In this document: positions 11,941-24,900 of the stretch, piece after piece
Position numbering within the stretch: position 1 is the stretch's first letter
How the letters are laid out: each line of letters opens with the position of its first letter
NCBI GenBank assembly: GCA_029706075.1
Contig: JAINUG010000147.1
Coordinates: forward strand, 554,501-618,500
DNA length: 64,000 nt
From: Aldrovandia affinis
Taxonomy: Eukaryota; Chordata; Actinopteri; Notacanthiformes; Halosauridae
Direction: 5' to 3'
Position numbers and translations under genes: made by a program
The notes under the pieces: generated by a model
What the model saw: the letters and a program-made list of their open reading frames with translations, nothing else
What the model was told of the DNA's origin: nothing
Database searches by the model: none

Positions 11941-12710
11941 AGTCAGGAGTAAGCAATCAAGAGAGGCTTGCAAGGCGATGTTAGTCATTTATCCTTCCTG
12001 TTTTAGTCATTCATTCTTCAAAATCATAGACACAGAGTACTAGTGTGGAAATAACAAGTGTTTAGTAGTATCTGGTGTTTCTTATTAGAAGTAAGTCAGT
12101 GCATCATCAACAAGCGGCTTCCGTTCAGCACATTAACCTGATTCTAGCGAAACAAGGCGAGCGCAACAGTATTTTCTTCCAGACGGTGCGCCGTGTCATT
12201 AATCTTAGTCTTCGTACGAAGCTTTATTAAAGCAATTATTGTCTGTCACCTCCACTCTCGTTTCTTCTTAAAGACCAGTTTAGAACATATCATTTGGATG
12301 AATCATAACCAGGGTTGCTGAATCATAGCTATGCAGCTAATATCACACTTGCAAATAATATCTTGTTTTCATAACTGAAACAAAAATGATATGCATAGTT
12401 TCTGTATTAGGATTTGAGGATTTGGACCTCTGAACACACATAACGGGTAACATTATGGAATGACAATAACATTTCTAAATGACAAAAGGTAGGATATATC
12501 TTAACAGTTAATTGATAGGCAACCATTAAACAACTGGTCCTGCCAATTTTGCAATCACAGGTTATAAAAAATAGACAAATGTCCTGACATAACCACAGTT
12601 TTCAAATGCATAATTAAGCTCGGGTAGCTTTATTGTTAAGTCGCATTTGCCACAAAATCTAGATTAAACCAGTTTCCAAAATACCTCAGTGATGACTTAC
12701 TATTGACGTA
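11941..12710. other. non-coding sequence, nothing recognised
   Basis: No gene or repeat recognised. Confidence 0.5.
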
Positions 12711-12741
12711 TTTTTTCACCCTCCATAGGAGGGTGAAAAAA
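12711..12741. repeat. perfect 14-bp inverted repeat with 3-base loop
   Basis: Arms 'ttttttcaccctcc' and 'ggagggtgaaaaaa' around 'ata'. It could form a cruciform in DNA or a tight RNA hairpin. No surrounding element recognised. Confidence 0.9.
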
Positions 12742-13649
12742 AACTATGCTTCGTCCATTTAAAATGAATGTCACATTGACTAAGAGTAGCTTTTAAAAAC
12801 CGCAAAGAGGTCTTTTATAAAGGGAAGGTCTTTTCGCTCGATTTTCCTATACAGTGCTTCCTTGGAGAGGAATGGTATGGCTGGTTTGAAGCAATTTGAC
12901 GCAATTGCCTGGGCTTTCAGGAAACAACATCAGTGGCCAGGGCTGAATAATGCAAACCCATCCCCTGTCTGCAAGCGCCCTGGTAGACCATAAATTGAAC
13001 TGTATTAAACCAAGGAATACATTCGTTTCTCTTTGTGAAACCTGTATTTATGGAACCCCTTTGGATATTTGTCACCTTCTGTAAAATACATTTGTATTAT
13101 CCTACTGTGATGTAGTAGGCGTAATTGTATGCACCGTAATGTTTCTTGTTAATGGCTACCTGACTTAATAATAGATTCAAGGAAATAATGCCCTGAACCC
13201 TGAGACGTCAATCTGTATCCAAACCAGGTCTGTGAATCTAATTTGGAAACACAATTACTAAGGGGCAATTGGGAATACCTGTGCACACAGTAAACTAGCG
13301 ATACGTTAGCTCAGCTAATGAGGTCCCCGGCCAAGGAAACAAATCTTACTCCCACTGCTTTCTTCAGGGGCGACATAACATTCTGTAGCAGGCGCTCACG
13401 TTCTAACTCACGTCTCTGAACTCTGCTTCGTTTGCAATATCTCAAATATGTTTCGACACTTAAACTAGCAGTACATGAACGAATGTCAACATGCGAGTGC
13501 AAATATACAGTTCGCCTTTAGGATTATGTTCCAGAGACCCAATCACACAATAAGCTATGGTTGATACTGTACATGCTTTAATTTGTTTTATTTATTCGTT
13601 TTTCATCATCCCAATTCCATTTTTGTTCATTCTAATATGTCTATCATTC
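12742..13649. other. non-coding sequence, nothing recognised
   Basis: No gene or repeat recognised. Confidence 0.5.
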
Positions 13650-14660
13650 CAATTACAATTCATTATTAATTGGCTGGATCTGGACACCAGGATCGCCCCA
13701 GTATGGTTCTCAGCTGCACAATCTTGCTGCTCCCCGCTAGCCCTCACTGGTCTCCTTTTTATTAAAAACATGAAATCACTTCAGTGCGACCAGAAACCAT
13801 GTATCAAGGGTGCCACTGAGGCATGGTGGAATGCAAACAAAATACTTAACCACCAAATGTCTACATCCTCACTCTCCCCCATTTGGCACAAACCAGGTAC
13901 ACATTACCATCAACAGAAACGCGTTTATCTTCTTGTACTCAATTCAATTATGACCTTCTCTAAATTACAAGAAAAATATGAACTTCCTCCAACCCAACAC
14001 TTCTCATGCCTGCAATAAAGGAATTCCATTAAACCCGGCCTTGCCCAATCCCAATCCAATCTTGTGTCCCCACCTTTTCTTTATAACCTTCTTAAATTCC
14101 TTGGGAAGAAATGACCGACTTTATATTGTATACTCCAATCAGCCAATCAATCAATCCCACTTTCCACAGCCAAATGGATAGAGGACTTGAGGATAAACAC
14201 TATCGATATAAAATCTTGCACCATACACACTATACACAAAAGTGATTACATGTAATGGGTTTATCTAGCACAGCACTATGCCAGCACTGCTACAACACTG
14301 ACTCCTACATCCACTCACTCTGGCATTGTCCACCAGTTCACTCATTCTGGAAACAAGTTGTCTCCACCATGTCACCAGGCCCTGGGCCACAGCATCCCCC
14401 CTCCCCCTCTCTCTGCATCCTCGATATCTTGGGCAACCTTGACCTACCACCCAACCAGACGAAACTACTCTGGATTTATCCAGGTCTGGCCAAGACATAC
14501 ATATTACAAAACTGGGAAAATAAACATAACATCTCCATACAACAATGCCACCATCTTATCATTGAATACATTCACAGGGAACACATCACAATGTCAACAA
14601 CAGCATTCAATAAGGTCTGGAGTCCATTAATAACCCATACAAATATCACTGCCAACTGAT
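13650..14660 (+). pseudogene. L1-like LINE reverse-transcriptase ORF, C-terminal remnant
   Basis: Decayed C-terminal part of an L1-type (possibly Tx1-like) ORF2. Plus-strand frames show, in order, a tryptophan-rich block (WFSAAQ), KGATEAWWNANKIL, a block resembling FSKLQEKYELP followed by SCLQ, and at 14255-14659 the cysteine/histidine block LCQHCYN-x-D-x-YIHSLWHCP with VHSFW. The last is the C-terminal zinc-knuckle-like motif of L1 ORF2 proteins. Stops and frameshifts separate these blocks (frames 13557-14018, 13978-14181, 14255-14659), so no functional enzyme is made. The AT-rich sequence after 14660 may be its 3' untranslated region. Endonuclease and catalytic RT core are absent, consistent with 5' truncation. 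Confidence 0.8.
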
Positions 14661-15423
14661 CAACTCTCACTAATTAATCACTATGTATATATTTCTGTAT
14701 TTTCTTTATTTTTTGTGTTATTGTTCATTTTATTGTTTTATTGTATATAATTATTATTAGGTAACTTTATTTTCAATGTATAACTTACTCATTTTGTTAT
14801 TTTCCACCATCAATTTTATTTTAAATTTAGCCATCTTTTGCCCTGCGCTGATTGTTGATTAGTCTTGATTTACTGTATTGCCCGGTTTGATGATGTGTTT
14901 TTGATCTTTCCCACTTTGGTGCTTGTGTATGGGTGTAGCACTAAATTGTCATTTTTTCAAAGATGCTGCACATGCTTCGTGAGATATTCAGAGTTCTTCT
15001 GAAACCATTGGCTTCGGGCCATTTTCTTGAGAATCAAGATTGCAGGCCAATGACTAATTCCATTTGGTGGTGATCACAAAGTCTCTCTAAAAGAGATCAT
15101 GTTTCAATGCAAAACCAAAGCAAAGCTATTTTTACAAGAAGGAGCCAACGCTTTTACGAGAAGGAGTGAAACGCTTTCTGAAATGAGGCTGCTGCGTCTC
15201 GGTGACTGCTGTTCAGGAGCGTGCCTATTCTAATAGGAGGCAATGAAGCGGCGGTAAAAGGCTGCCACGCGTTGGGTTAACGGAAAAAAAGGCAATATAG
15301 AGATTTGATTTGTTTCCAGATTTCTCCACTCTCGTTCCTGGGGGTCTCATGAATTCAGGAAAGTGGAACTGATGCCCCCGATCCTCGTAACAAGTGCCAG
15401 GGGAACGTCGGATGCGCGGAGGG
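14661..15423. other. non-coding sequence, nothing recognised
   Basis: AT-rich after the LINE, GC-richer from 15180. The 93-codon minus frame at 15225-15506 is not recognisable. Confidence 0.5.
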
Positions 15424-15465
15424 CAGATGGGACCTCCCATCTGTAGATGGGATCTCCCATCTGTA
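15424..15465. repeat. two tandem copies of a 20-bp near-palindrome
   Basis: 'agatgggacctcccatctgt' is followed directly by 'agatgggatctcccatctgt'. Each unit is nearly its own reverse complement. Confidence 0.9.
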
Positions 15466-15828
15466 GGGATAAGATGCGTCTGGCCGCACGGCTCACACAG
15501 ACACACAGTAGACTCGGCTTAGCCCAGGGCCGGCGCTGAGAGTCTGGGTTAGGACTGTGTCTCATTTCTGCACAATGAACGAAATTGAATTCCTGCTGAT
15601 TGACAGTTGTTTCTGTTTTGAGACGAAACAGACACTAAAACCGGACATAAAAGCACATACAGGTATAATAAAGCAGCTACAGAAACGTGAATCTACACAC
15701 ATACACAGCCCAAGCCATGCATCCAATCAACAAATACTGGTATATGGAATGTGGATTACCTCTTTGCTATTACAACCAAAATAAATAAATGAATAAATAA
15801 CAGTTATAAGACTGGTCCTTTTAAAGGC

Positions 15829-16112
15829 GAATTAGTACAGTTGATATTCAGAGCACAGTTATCTTCACTCAAGTCCTTCATGTTATATTCTGAACACATC
15901 CAAAAGGTGGTGCTTATTCACATTTATGAAGTTTCAAGACATGCCTAGTCACATTTTATGGCAATTATTTTGGTACTTCAGGAAAAACTGTGGTAACGTG
16001 AATTAGTACAGTTGATATTCAGGAGTGCATTTAAATCAGCTTATTCACATTTATGAATCAGCAGCAGAAGGCCAAACAATGGCTTTCAGCAGCAGAAGGC
16101 CAAACAATGGCT
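15829..16112 (+). repeat. cluster of short direct duplications
   Basis: Three separate duplications: 'aattagtacagttgatattc' at 15830 and 16001; 'gcttattcacatttatgaa' at 15912 and 16039; and a 28-base unit beginning 'tcagcagcagaaggcc' in tandem at 16058-16085 and 16086-16112. The first two pairs keep order, spaced 171 and 127 bases apart, suggesting a diverged direct duplication with an indel. Confidence 0.85.
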
Positions 16113-16694
16113 ATAAATAATGCCCAACTTCACACGGCACAAAATCATCTTAATCCATTTTTTAATGAATGCAAATGACAATAATCTCACTTAAAGAGAC
16201 CTTAGAGGACCAGGAAAGTTACAGCCACCCTACCCCCATCCGCAAACACACACACCCATGCTCACGCTCCAGGAAAGAGAGAACAAGGATGCATTTCAAA
16301 ATTGTTCAATTGTTCTTGCTTTTGCAGTGGATTTGTTGAGAAGTAGACAGGATTGTTCAAAGTGATCTCTCTAGCATTGTATAATTATGAATGGATCTAT
16401 TGGATAGCAATTAAAGAATCAATAATTTTGAGTAATAATTGAATGCCAATCTGGATGTTATATAACTATTTTCTGGCAAAGACTCCCAACTAACAGCCAT
16501 TAAATCTGCTTGGAGAGCCAAGTGATGTAATCTTACAGATGTACAGTGTAATTAGATATAGGCTATGGATGCCCTATATGCTTATTGGTTGGAGAGACAA
16601 AGCACTGAGCTCTCATAATATTCTTGTTTTACACCACTGCCCTTTATGCAACTGCTCCAGAACTCTTTTACTACCTCTTGCCCATTAATCAAAG
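16113..16694. other. non-coding sequence, nothing recognised
   Basis: AT-rich, no gene recognised. Confidence 0.5.
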
Positions 16695-17270
16695 GCATTT
16701 ACATTTACATTTTCAGCATTTTTCAGATGCTCTTATCCAGAGCAACTTGTAGGTGAAAACATACAGGTCATGGTAAATATGAAACAAAAAGGTGACTTCA
16801 CTTCTTGTCATGGTACCTTCATCTCTCTTTTGTTCAATCAAATTTGCAGCGTATTTCATAGATTGAACACAACCTCTCCACCATGTTATAGACAATATTG
16901 CCAAAAGAAAATGTCCCAAGCCCAGTCCCACCACCACCACCCCCCATACACACACTCATCCCCCACCTTTTTCAAGATAAACATGATTTATGCCACCCAT
17001 GTCTTCATTATAGTAGATTTTTTTACATAAATCACAACTTTATCACAAAAAATGAATGACACTTTCATTGTTAAATGTGATCTAACAAAGGTAAATGGCA
17101 AACTTGTTTGGAATTGAGATAAAGACCATACATACATCTGCACTAGTTGCAGTGGCTTGATGGTGCAGGCCGGTAAGCCTGCCAGCAAGGTACTGCAGTA
17201 GTCCAGACCCGAGACTACCAAAGCCTGGACCAGAAGTTGTGTGGCCTCTTTGGTGAGGAATGGGTGAATT
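16695..17270 (-). pseudogene. L2-like LINE 3' remnant
   Basis: On the minus strand the frame ending near 17130 carries VVSGLDYCSTLLAGLPAC followed by IKPLQLVQ. This is a conserved block in the thumb region of L2-like reverse transcriptases. The 3' terminal motif 'cagatgctcttatccagagc' lies at 16724-16743, so this is one decayed element whose 3' end is at 16695. The rest of the RT is missing or scrambled by indels. Confidence 0.75.
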
Positions 17271-20200
17271 CTCCAGATGTTGTGGAGGATTTACTTTAGA
17301 GAATATGAATTTGTGGGGTAAAATTAGAAGTATTCAAAAGGGTAAAGCAGTTAAGCCACAGAAATGTGTAGTGTGCACTTTCACAAATATTGTTCTGTCA
17401 AATATTTTACATTCCAGATGGAATACACACAGATTCTATGAGTCTCAACATTTCAACATTTCTATATGTAGCAACATTTCAACACATTCAATACACAATT
17501 GCACTAGAAGGTTTATACACAGATCTTTCATTATAATGCAAAACAGCAAAATTCAGCAGAATTATAAGCACTGTCTTTGTTTGTCTAAATCCTGTTTCAC
17601 ACAAAAGCCCTCTGTTGTCAATCACATTTGCAAATCAAATAGATTTTTGTTAAAACGGTCATGTTCGAGCATGAAAACATACTGTTCTCAAGGCAAAAAT
17701 CGTACTGATTGACAAGTCCTAATCATCGTTAATGACTCTAAGCAAGCCATGCTGTTGCTACAAAGCACATATAATACAGTGATCATGCAGCATTGCACAG
17801 TGCTTCATGCTTTGTGAATGGCCCTGGCACTCTATGGCACTGGGAGCATGATTTTTTCAACTAAATAGAATGTTCTAATTCAGTTTTCGATTTATTCCCA
17901 ACAACTGTGGCTATTTCATTTTTAGAGCACAAATTGTACTTGCATTCCTTTGTTTTTGGTCAAGGAAATCACCTATGGTTACTTCCTGCTGCTACGATGA
18001 GTTCTACGACGAAGGGGATTTACACCAAACCAAGCACTGAGGCAATCGTGTTGAAAAGGGGAACCTAGCAGCAAGCTAGTGAATTTTTTTTTTAGAGTTG
18101 ATTGGGACATAGCCATTCATAGCAGAAATTCTATCTAGAATCTCTGCTCATAGTATAGTCAAATAAATTCTCATACAGTACGTTATTGCACATACAAAGC
18201 ATGCAATTGTGTTGGTAAATATGTTTCTAAAGTGATTTCTAAACTATTATAGCTAAATAAAGAGCATATCCTTTACAATACCTAACCTAAGGTGGTCGAC
18301 TGATGAACATAACTTAGATAGCGCATCAAAGTTTTTGAACTGCTAATGCTCTGTGTGGGAGTATAAATGTCATTGGCATGTAATGCTGCTCAATAACAGC
18401 GCTTTACTGGTCTCTACCATTTTGGCTCCTTAACAATGGCTTTCTGTGTTGCAATGGTTTCCAGTTTCCAGCAAAAATAATATAAAACTGTGGCACATAA
18501 AACACACTTTCATCAGTGCATTGGTCCGTTTAAAAGTGTAACATTGTTCTATTTCTGTGAGAAACTGCAGAACGCTGTAAAAAGACAAGGACGCCCGCAA
18601 TGTGTCTCTGTCCTGGATTAACCCTACTGTCTGCGCATTGTGCTTTGACAACAAACCTAGAGCCATAAAAGAACAATCATTTCAGTCGAGTAAAGTAAAA
18701 TGTTTTGATTTAGGTCATTGAGGCAACTTCATAATCAGTGCAACAACTTGAAGGAGGACTTTGGAACATACATCAAAAATGTATACAAAACCACTTCTTA
18801 TATACATGAATACTTCATGGGATTTTACATATGTGAGGGCACAAACTGATCACACTGATGTTGCCTTCACTGCATCTTTCACTGTCACAAATTCTAAAAT
18901 ATCTAAACATCAAATTGTGTGTATTTGAACAATAACCTTCTTAACATAGAAGTATTGTAGGAAAACTGATTTCAAATGAAATGATTTGATGTTGTTCACA
19001 GTGCAAAGTCAAGGAGGGTGAGAGCACATACTCGGTGGCAGGTATGTGCCATGCATTCTTAATGTTCTGTACATTATAAATCGCTCTAGGATAGCAGGAA
19101 TGAGGCACAAGGGAGATAATGTCATTAGCATCCCCGCTGTCATTGTAAGAAGGAACACAATGTCAAAATCTAGGACTTTAACAATGTCACTGGAAATTCT
19201 GGTATATGACAAGGATTTTGGACACTGTACACCTCACATATTGTAGTCCTCATATGAACATGAAGAGCAGTTGACTTGTAATCTACCTGACTGCAACACT
19301 AGGGAGATACAGGGGAGAAATCTGATTTATAAAATGCATTAAATTGTGATAAGACCCAGTGTGGTACATTCCAGCGCTCCAAAATTTGAATTTTCTTGGG
19401 ACATTTACATTCCAGGACAGATTTGTGCTGCAGAAATCATTGTTGGTTACTGATTGAAGATCTGAAACTCCATTTTGATGCCTGCCTGAGTTGAGTTTGG
19501 GATTGTGCGCCTGGTCTCCTGTAGAGGCTGACAGATTTGCACCCGCTATAATGCGTCAGTTTTCATGACTATAATCTCCAGACGTCATGCCGAAGAAATG
19601 CAAACAGCAACAAGCAACGTTCTCGTACCTGCTTTCATGCCAAATTATACAGGAAGGTACACTTCACAAAGTTCAATTTCAAAGCCAAGAAATAAAAAAG
19701 CACAAGATTGTTCTCAAGAGCTTGCAGAGTATTCTTTGACACTAAAGCTTGACTTGCTAGTTTTCCGAAATTACACGGTTTTTTTCATGTGCTTTAAAAA
19801 TTTCCTGTCTGGCACTGCCTGTCTTAACAAGGAAATATTCTGGAAGGCAATGTGCACTGGTGTTAAAAAGAAGTGTGATGATTGTTCTTTGCAGGAGAAA
19901 TTAACCATCAACTACCTTCATCTAGGGCAGGGACACTGTTACACCAGCAGGCTGAGGGTGTGGGACAACTGTTTTTGGAGCTTTATGATGGACATGCTGA
20001 GCCTTCATTCACCCTGTCTGAAGGTGTGACATCACAGCCACGTTGGCTGGGAGCTACCTTGTTGCGTTAAAGGGATGTGACACAATCACATGCAGGGACC
20101 TGCTATGCCCTTTAAGGGTAAAGACTGAGTCACGGGGGGGGGCAACAACAAACAGGGAATTCTGATGGATCCCTTTTCCATTTTCGTCACCATTTGCCAG

Positions 20201-20301
20201 ATGATGCTGTCTAGAAACATGTCTTGGGCAGTTTATTCAGGAGAACATATCTTGTAAAAGATTGTGCAGATGCTCATACCAAGATATAAGTCATACAGGT
20301 A
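17271..20301. other. non-coding sequence, nothing firmly recognised
   Basis: Frames at 17260-17712 (150 codons), 18430-18666 and 19565-20029 (154 codons) look composition-driven and have no recognisable domains. 17380-17720 resembles in style the non-coding part upstream of the transposase at 3640, but no clear alignment was established by eye. Confidence 0.45.
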
Positions 20302-20500
20302 GTGAACACTGGAAAAAATGGAAACACAACTGTGAAGGGTGTTTCTAGTGGTTCTGTAATGGTGTGGAACACATTTTCCTGGTATGGTGTGAGTGCACTC
20401 ATACCCTTAGAAGGCAACATCAATGTCAATTGTTACTTACTGGTACTAAATTATCTTCTTCACTCCATGTTAAAGCCTTTTTATGACACAAAAGTGGTCT
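20302..20500 (+). pseudogene. Tc1-like transposase scrap
   Basis: A frame reads SSGSVMVWNTFSWYGVSAL then PLEGNINV, the conserved block of Tc1-type transposases usually reading GGSVMVWG and preceding the last catalytic residue. Only about 60 codons remain, without inverted repeats or the DNA-binding domain. Confidence 0.7.
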
Positions 20501-20606
20501 GGAAAATATACGGTAAATGCATGCAACATAATATAATGCAATATTATAATACAAGTGTATTATTTTATGTTATACCATTATACCGTTGGATGAATACTCA
20601 ATTCTG

Positions 20607-20607
<1 letters not shown>

Positions 20608-20643
<36 letters not shown>
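20608..20643. repeat. TA microsatellite
   Basis: Uninterrupted (TA)n of about 36 bases. Confidence 0.97.
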
Positions 20644-20645
<2 letters not shown>

Positions 20646-21849
20646 TACATATGCACAGTAAATCCTTCTCACTTCTAAAACAAGTTCCATATTAAGTCAC
20701 CCAAAGACACAGGCTGCATAAACAAGGAATAACATTAGTTCAGCACCGGAACGTCGCTCAGAAAGCCTGTGTGGGAGTTTACTAAAGCAACAGAACTTGT
20801 TTTCTTTGATCAAAAGATTGCAAAAACTTAGTGGAATTGTTTTCTAACATACCCAGACATGTAGTAATTCATAGTTAGCAAACACTTACGTTTACTGGTT
20901 AACTCTTTAGATTATAATTTTATTACATTTTTGGATTATTTCATAGATTACAATATAACTATGTCAAATGTATTTTCAATTCAGCTTGTTTGCTGTCACA
21001 TGTAGCTATATTATGGCATCTTATTTCATATAAACAAATAAACCGTTTACTACGAACTTCTGCATTTTTCAGCGAACTTGGCTACAGCGACTCCCACACC
21101 AAGTTGCTAACTTGAAACCATACTAGGTCGAACAAGTTTGGAGTACTTAGTGCTAGCTGTCTATTTACTGTAATACTTGTCTGTCATGTAAATTATCTAT
21201 TACATTAACTGTTAGCTACCTAACATGTCTGGCCAGTACCTTAGTAAACAAAACATCTGGCAAGTTAGATAGCTAACTTAATAGCCATTGCTATCTAAAA
21301 TTGTTAGCAATAAACTATTTAATGCATATTTAATTATATAGGTTACTAGTCAGACATTAGCAAGCTACTGTAATACATACATGAACATTTTGATAAAGAG
21401 CTAGCACCACAATTAACTTCGGCCACAGTCCCATGGACTACTCTAACTAGGTAAGTTAGCTCACTACTACAGCTTACTGTACTTCGGCAGTTTACAAGCT
21501 TGTTAAATTAGGCCATTAATGATAACTAGCTAGCTAGCTGACGCTAGTGCCGTTAACGTACATATTTTTTATTTTCACCTTCATTACTACTTTGAGCTAA
21601 TCTTGACTCAAGATAACTGGCTTTTTGCTATAATTCTGTCTGTGTTCTTGACAACAAGCATATGACTGTAATAAATGTCCAATTCCAAAACAGATTTATA
21701 AATATCTCATGTTTTATTTTGATTTCTGGCTGGTCTTTTTTGGCCCATTGTTGCCATCTACTGTACAAGTAACACTTTCATCTCTTCCTGAACCAGCAAA
21801 TGAGGAACTATATTTATTGGCGGATTTACACATGCCAAACATGATCTTT
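20644..21849. other. non-coding, TAGC/GCTA-rich sequence
   Basis: From about 21180 to 21560 the sequence is crowded with 'agctaac', 'tagctagctagctg' and 'gttagc'. The same composition recurs at 31930-32460 and 45310-45650, suggesting a dispersed low-complexity or transposon-derived family. Confidence 0.5.
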
Positions 21850-21996
21850 AGGAATAAACCACTCCAAGCTGTGCATTCTCAGGATATGCACTTCTGGGGT
21901 GGGAATGTCACGAGGCTTAACTGCCTCATGCCGCAGCACGACCCCAGGCATGGGTATGTATCCTGAGAATGCGCGGCTTGGAGTGGTTTATTCCTT
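21850..21996. mobile_element. foldback element with 37-bp inverted arms
   Basis: Left arm 21850-21886 starts 'aggaataaaccactccaagc'; the right arm (21959-21996) is its complement with two or three mismatches and ends 'gcttggagtggtttattcct'. The 72-base loop contains a further 'catgccgcagcacg' block. Resembles a small non-autonomous DNA element; target duplication not resolved. Confidence 0.8.
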
Positions 21997-24900
21997 ACAT
22001 GTCTATGGCTCAAATGTACGTACTTCAGAGTATTACCTATGTTTTAATTGCAGTACTCCTTGCATGGGTACAGATGGCAAAGCAGTGATTCGAGAGACAC
22101 AACGAAGGCTTCCAAATGGGCAGAAAAAAGTAGAAAAAATGACTTCAGAGCAATACTTGTCAATTCTATTATATTATCCCATAACGTTTCAACAATCTAA
22201 AACTTGGAAGAAAATCTGGAGAGATATTGGCAGCACAGTCTCCGCTAACTTAATGTTATTTTAAACTCCTTCAACACAGTTCCCTTGAATCTAACAATTA
22301 CATAAGTTTAAATTGTATGTGCCAAGTTTCATACACTGAAATATTGACTGAAAAGAAATCCAAACAAAAGATCACTATGAGCAGTATTATCAATGCCTGT
22401 AGGGGGGTGTCTGTAAGAATACCTTTTGGCCTCTGTGGTGACCCTGTGCATTTTGAGTGAGCTCTTTTGTCCAGCATCAACTTCAAAACGGAGGAAAAAG
22501 ATGTTCTCTGTCTCTCGGAGACAGGAAACTGTTTGATGCCCTGCCCTCTCCTAACAGGCAAGACACGACTGCTGTTTGCTGTGTTAGCATTACTCTCTTC
22601 AAGTAATTCTGAAGACCCTGTTTCATCTTCTCATTTGGCTTTCATGTGTTGTCTTCAGGTAAGGGTGAGTCAAGACATCCAACAGTTTATGAGCTCATTC
22701 ATAGTGACACATTTCATAACCTATGCAAGATACAAAGGCGTTCTGTATAGTGATGAGAGAAAGGAAATGATCAGAGTGCATATCTAGCTGTGATTATACT
22801 GTATGTATTCCGTCTTGATTTTGGAGGTTCCTAATACTGAACTTCTAATTGCCTGTCGTGTAGCTGCAAAATTATCTGTAAATTCAAGAGGGCTACACAC
22901 TAGCACCCTAAATCTTGCAGTAAGCTGACCCATTCCTTTCCACATTTCCAGAGCTGCTGCAGCTAATGTGTCAAATGAAGGAGTTGCTAGTGAGCAATGA
23001 GGGGGGGGTGGGTGTTACCCTGTTGACTGCAACCATCCCTCCCTGAGCAGACCTATGGCCAACTATGTGTTCCCCCACAAGCCACAGTCAGCACTAACAG
23101 GCTGGATTTAACAGCTGCACAACTGCAGGCCGAACGAGTGCCTCAGCCTGTAGCAACACTCAGCCAAAACACCATTTCAAATGTTTGAGATAGATCTAAA
23201 AAATCTAAAGGGAATTCGATTTATATTCATGCTTTGCTTCTTCATAACACTGGAAAACAAAGCAGACGATCTTCAAGAAGATCGGAATCCCCTTCACATG
23301 GAATGAATGTGGTCGTTATCTTTGCGGCTGTGACATCTGTGATATCATTTGAATGCTGGCGAATGTGATCAGACTTAAAATAAAGATGTCCATCCCTCTG
23401 TTTTCTGAGGTCACCATGGGATGGGAACGTGTCATTCAAAGCAGCCACAAGCGTTTTTAACCCTGAAAAGGCAAACCCTTCGATTGCTGAATTTCCAACC
23501 CCCTATCTGAGCCCTTCCAGGGGACTCCTCCACATCCATCTGACCCGTGCCCTCCGGTGTGACCCGGGGACCTGGTGTTTGTTTTGTGCTGGCTTTCGGC
23601 TTCCAGCGCATAAGTGCTGTGAGAGCGTCACATGCCATTAGTGCATCCAGGACTCAGGATCCCAGGAGTTTCCAAGATGAATGGGGTGCTGATGATGATG
23701 TGCCACACAGGGATTGGTCCCACTGTGCAGGTGTGACGGAAGTCATAGAGAGTGAGACGCATACTGACAGAGAAGGAGGACTGTCCATTTGCCCCATTTT
23801 GGAATTAGATTTATAAAGACGTGAGGCACTTATTTAAGATGTTTGAAGACCAGCTGTAAACTTTATGTCAGGTGAAAGAGAAAAAAAGAATGCAAGTATG
23901 AACTGAAAGTACATTTCTAAATATACATAGCCTAGAATTACGATTGATTCTAGCCTATGTAGATTTTGAATGAATTGCTGTTGATTTACTCAGTGAAATA
24001 AAAAAGGTCTGGATCAGGACACACCAGAAACAAGTTTGTCTGTAGCATAGAATATTTATTGCCATATTAGTTATAATTTTTACTCTTATAGATTTTATAC
24101 TTATAAGTTATACATTCATAGATTAAAATGAATAAATTCAACATCCTCTTAAGTGACAACTTATCCTTGGTTAGTAACAAGATCTACACTGGTAAGTTGT
24201 GAGTTGTTTACTTTGATACTTGCATCACACCACAGCAGCTACAAGTTACCACTGCTTTAGAGTAAACAGATATGTATTCCCAGTCATCATAGATGAAGTA
24301 AACCTCTATAAACCTTCTGCATAAACTGTTGCACTATAATACAAAAAGTTAGGGATTGTAAAAATTAATAATATGAAAAATATATGTCAAGATGTTCAGC
24401 ATGACTTTGGTGCAACCATCACAAAAAAGGACAACAACAACAGCACTGAATGTCTGTATCCAGTTTTTGATAGAGAGGAAATATATTTTTCCAATTGCCC
24501 AGTGGGAATCTAAATTAAAACCAGTGAGAACAATCATACAGTGCATGATTTGGTTTAAACTTGGTTTGTTGATTCTTGCTGTTTTCAATGTGAACCTTAA
24601 TGACATTATCCTTACTAATATAGTTAATTGTGTTACCAACTGAGGCCACATGTTGGAACCAGAAGTTGCCTAATAAAAAGAGACAATCAATCATAAAGGA
24701 GCCTATCCAGGCTTTCACTGATTTCTTTCAAGACATAATGGCAATGCCTACATTGTCCTTGTACCTCTACAACATCAAATATTGGGACTGAATCATCAAC
24801 TGGGACTACATTACGACTGACCATCTAATTTCAGAAAACCTAACACAAAATCGCTGACCAAAATATACAAGACATGTTTTTTTTCTAAAGTAACCCCAGA

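Noticed and set aside
19565..20029. 154-codon plus frame
   Set aside because: No recognisable domain, no splice sites fitting an exon; probably chance.
24349..24651. 100-codon minus frame overlapping plus frames
   Set aside because: Both strands open in AT-rich DNA; no protein signal on either.
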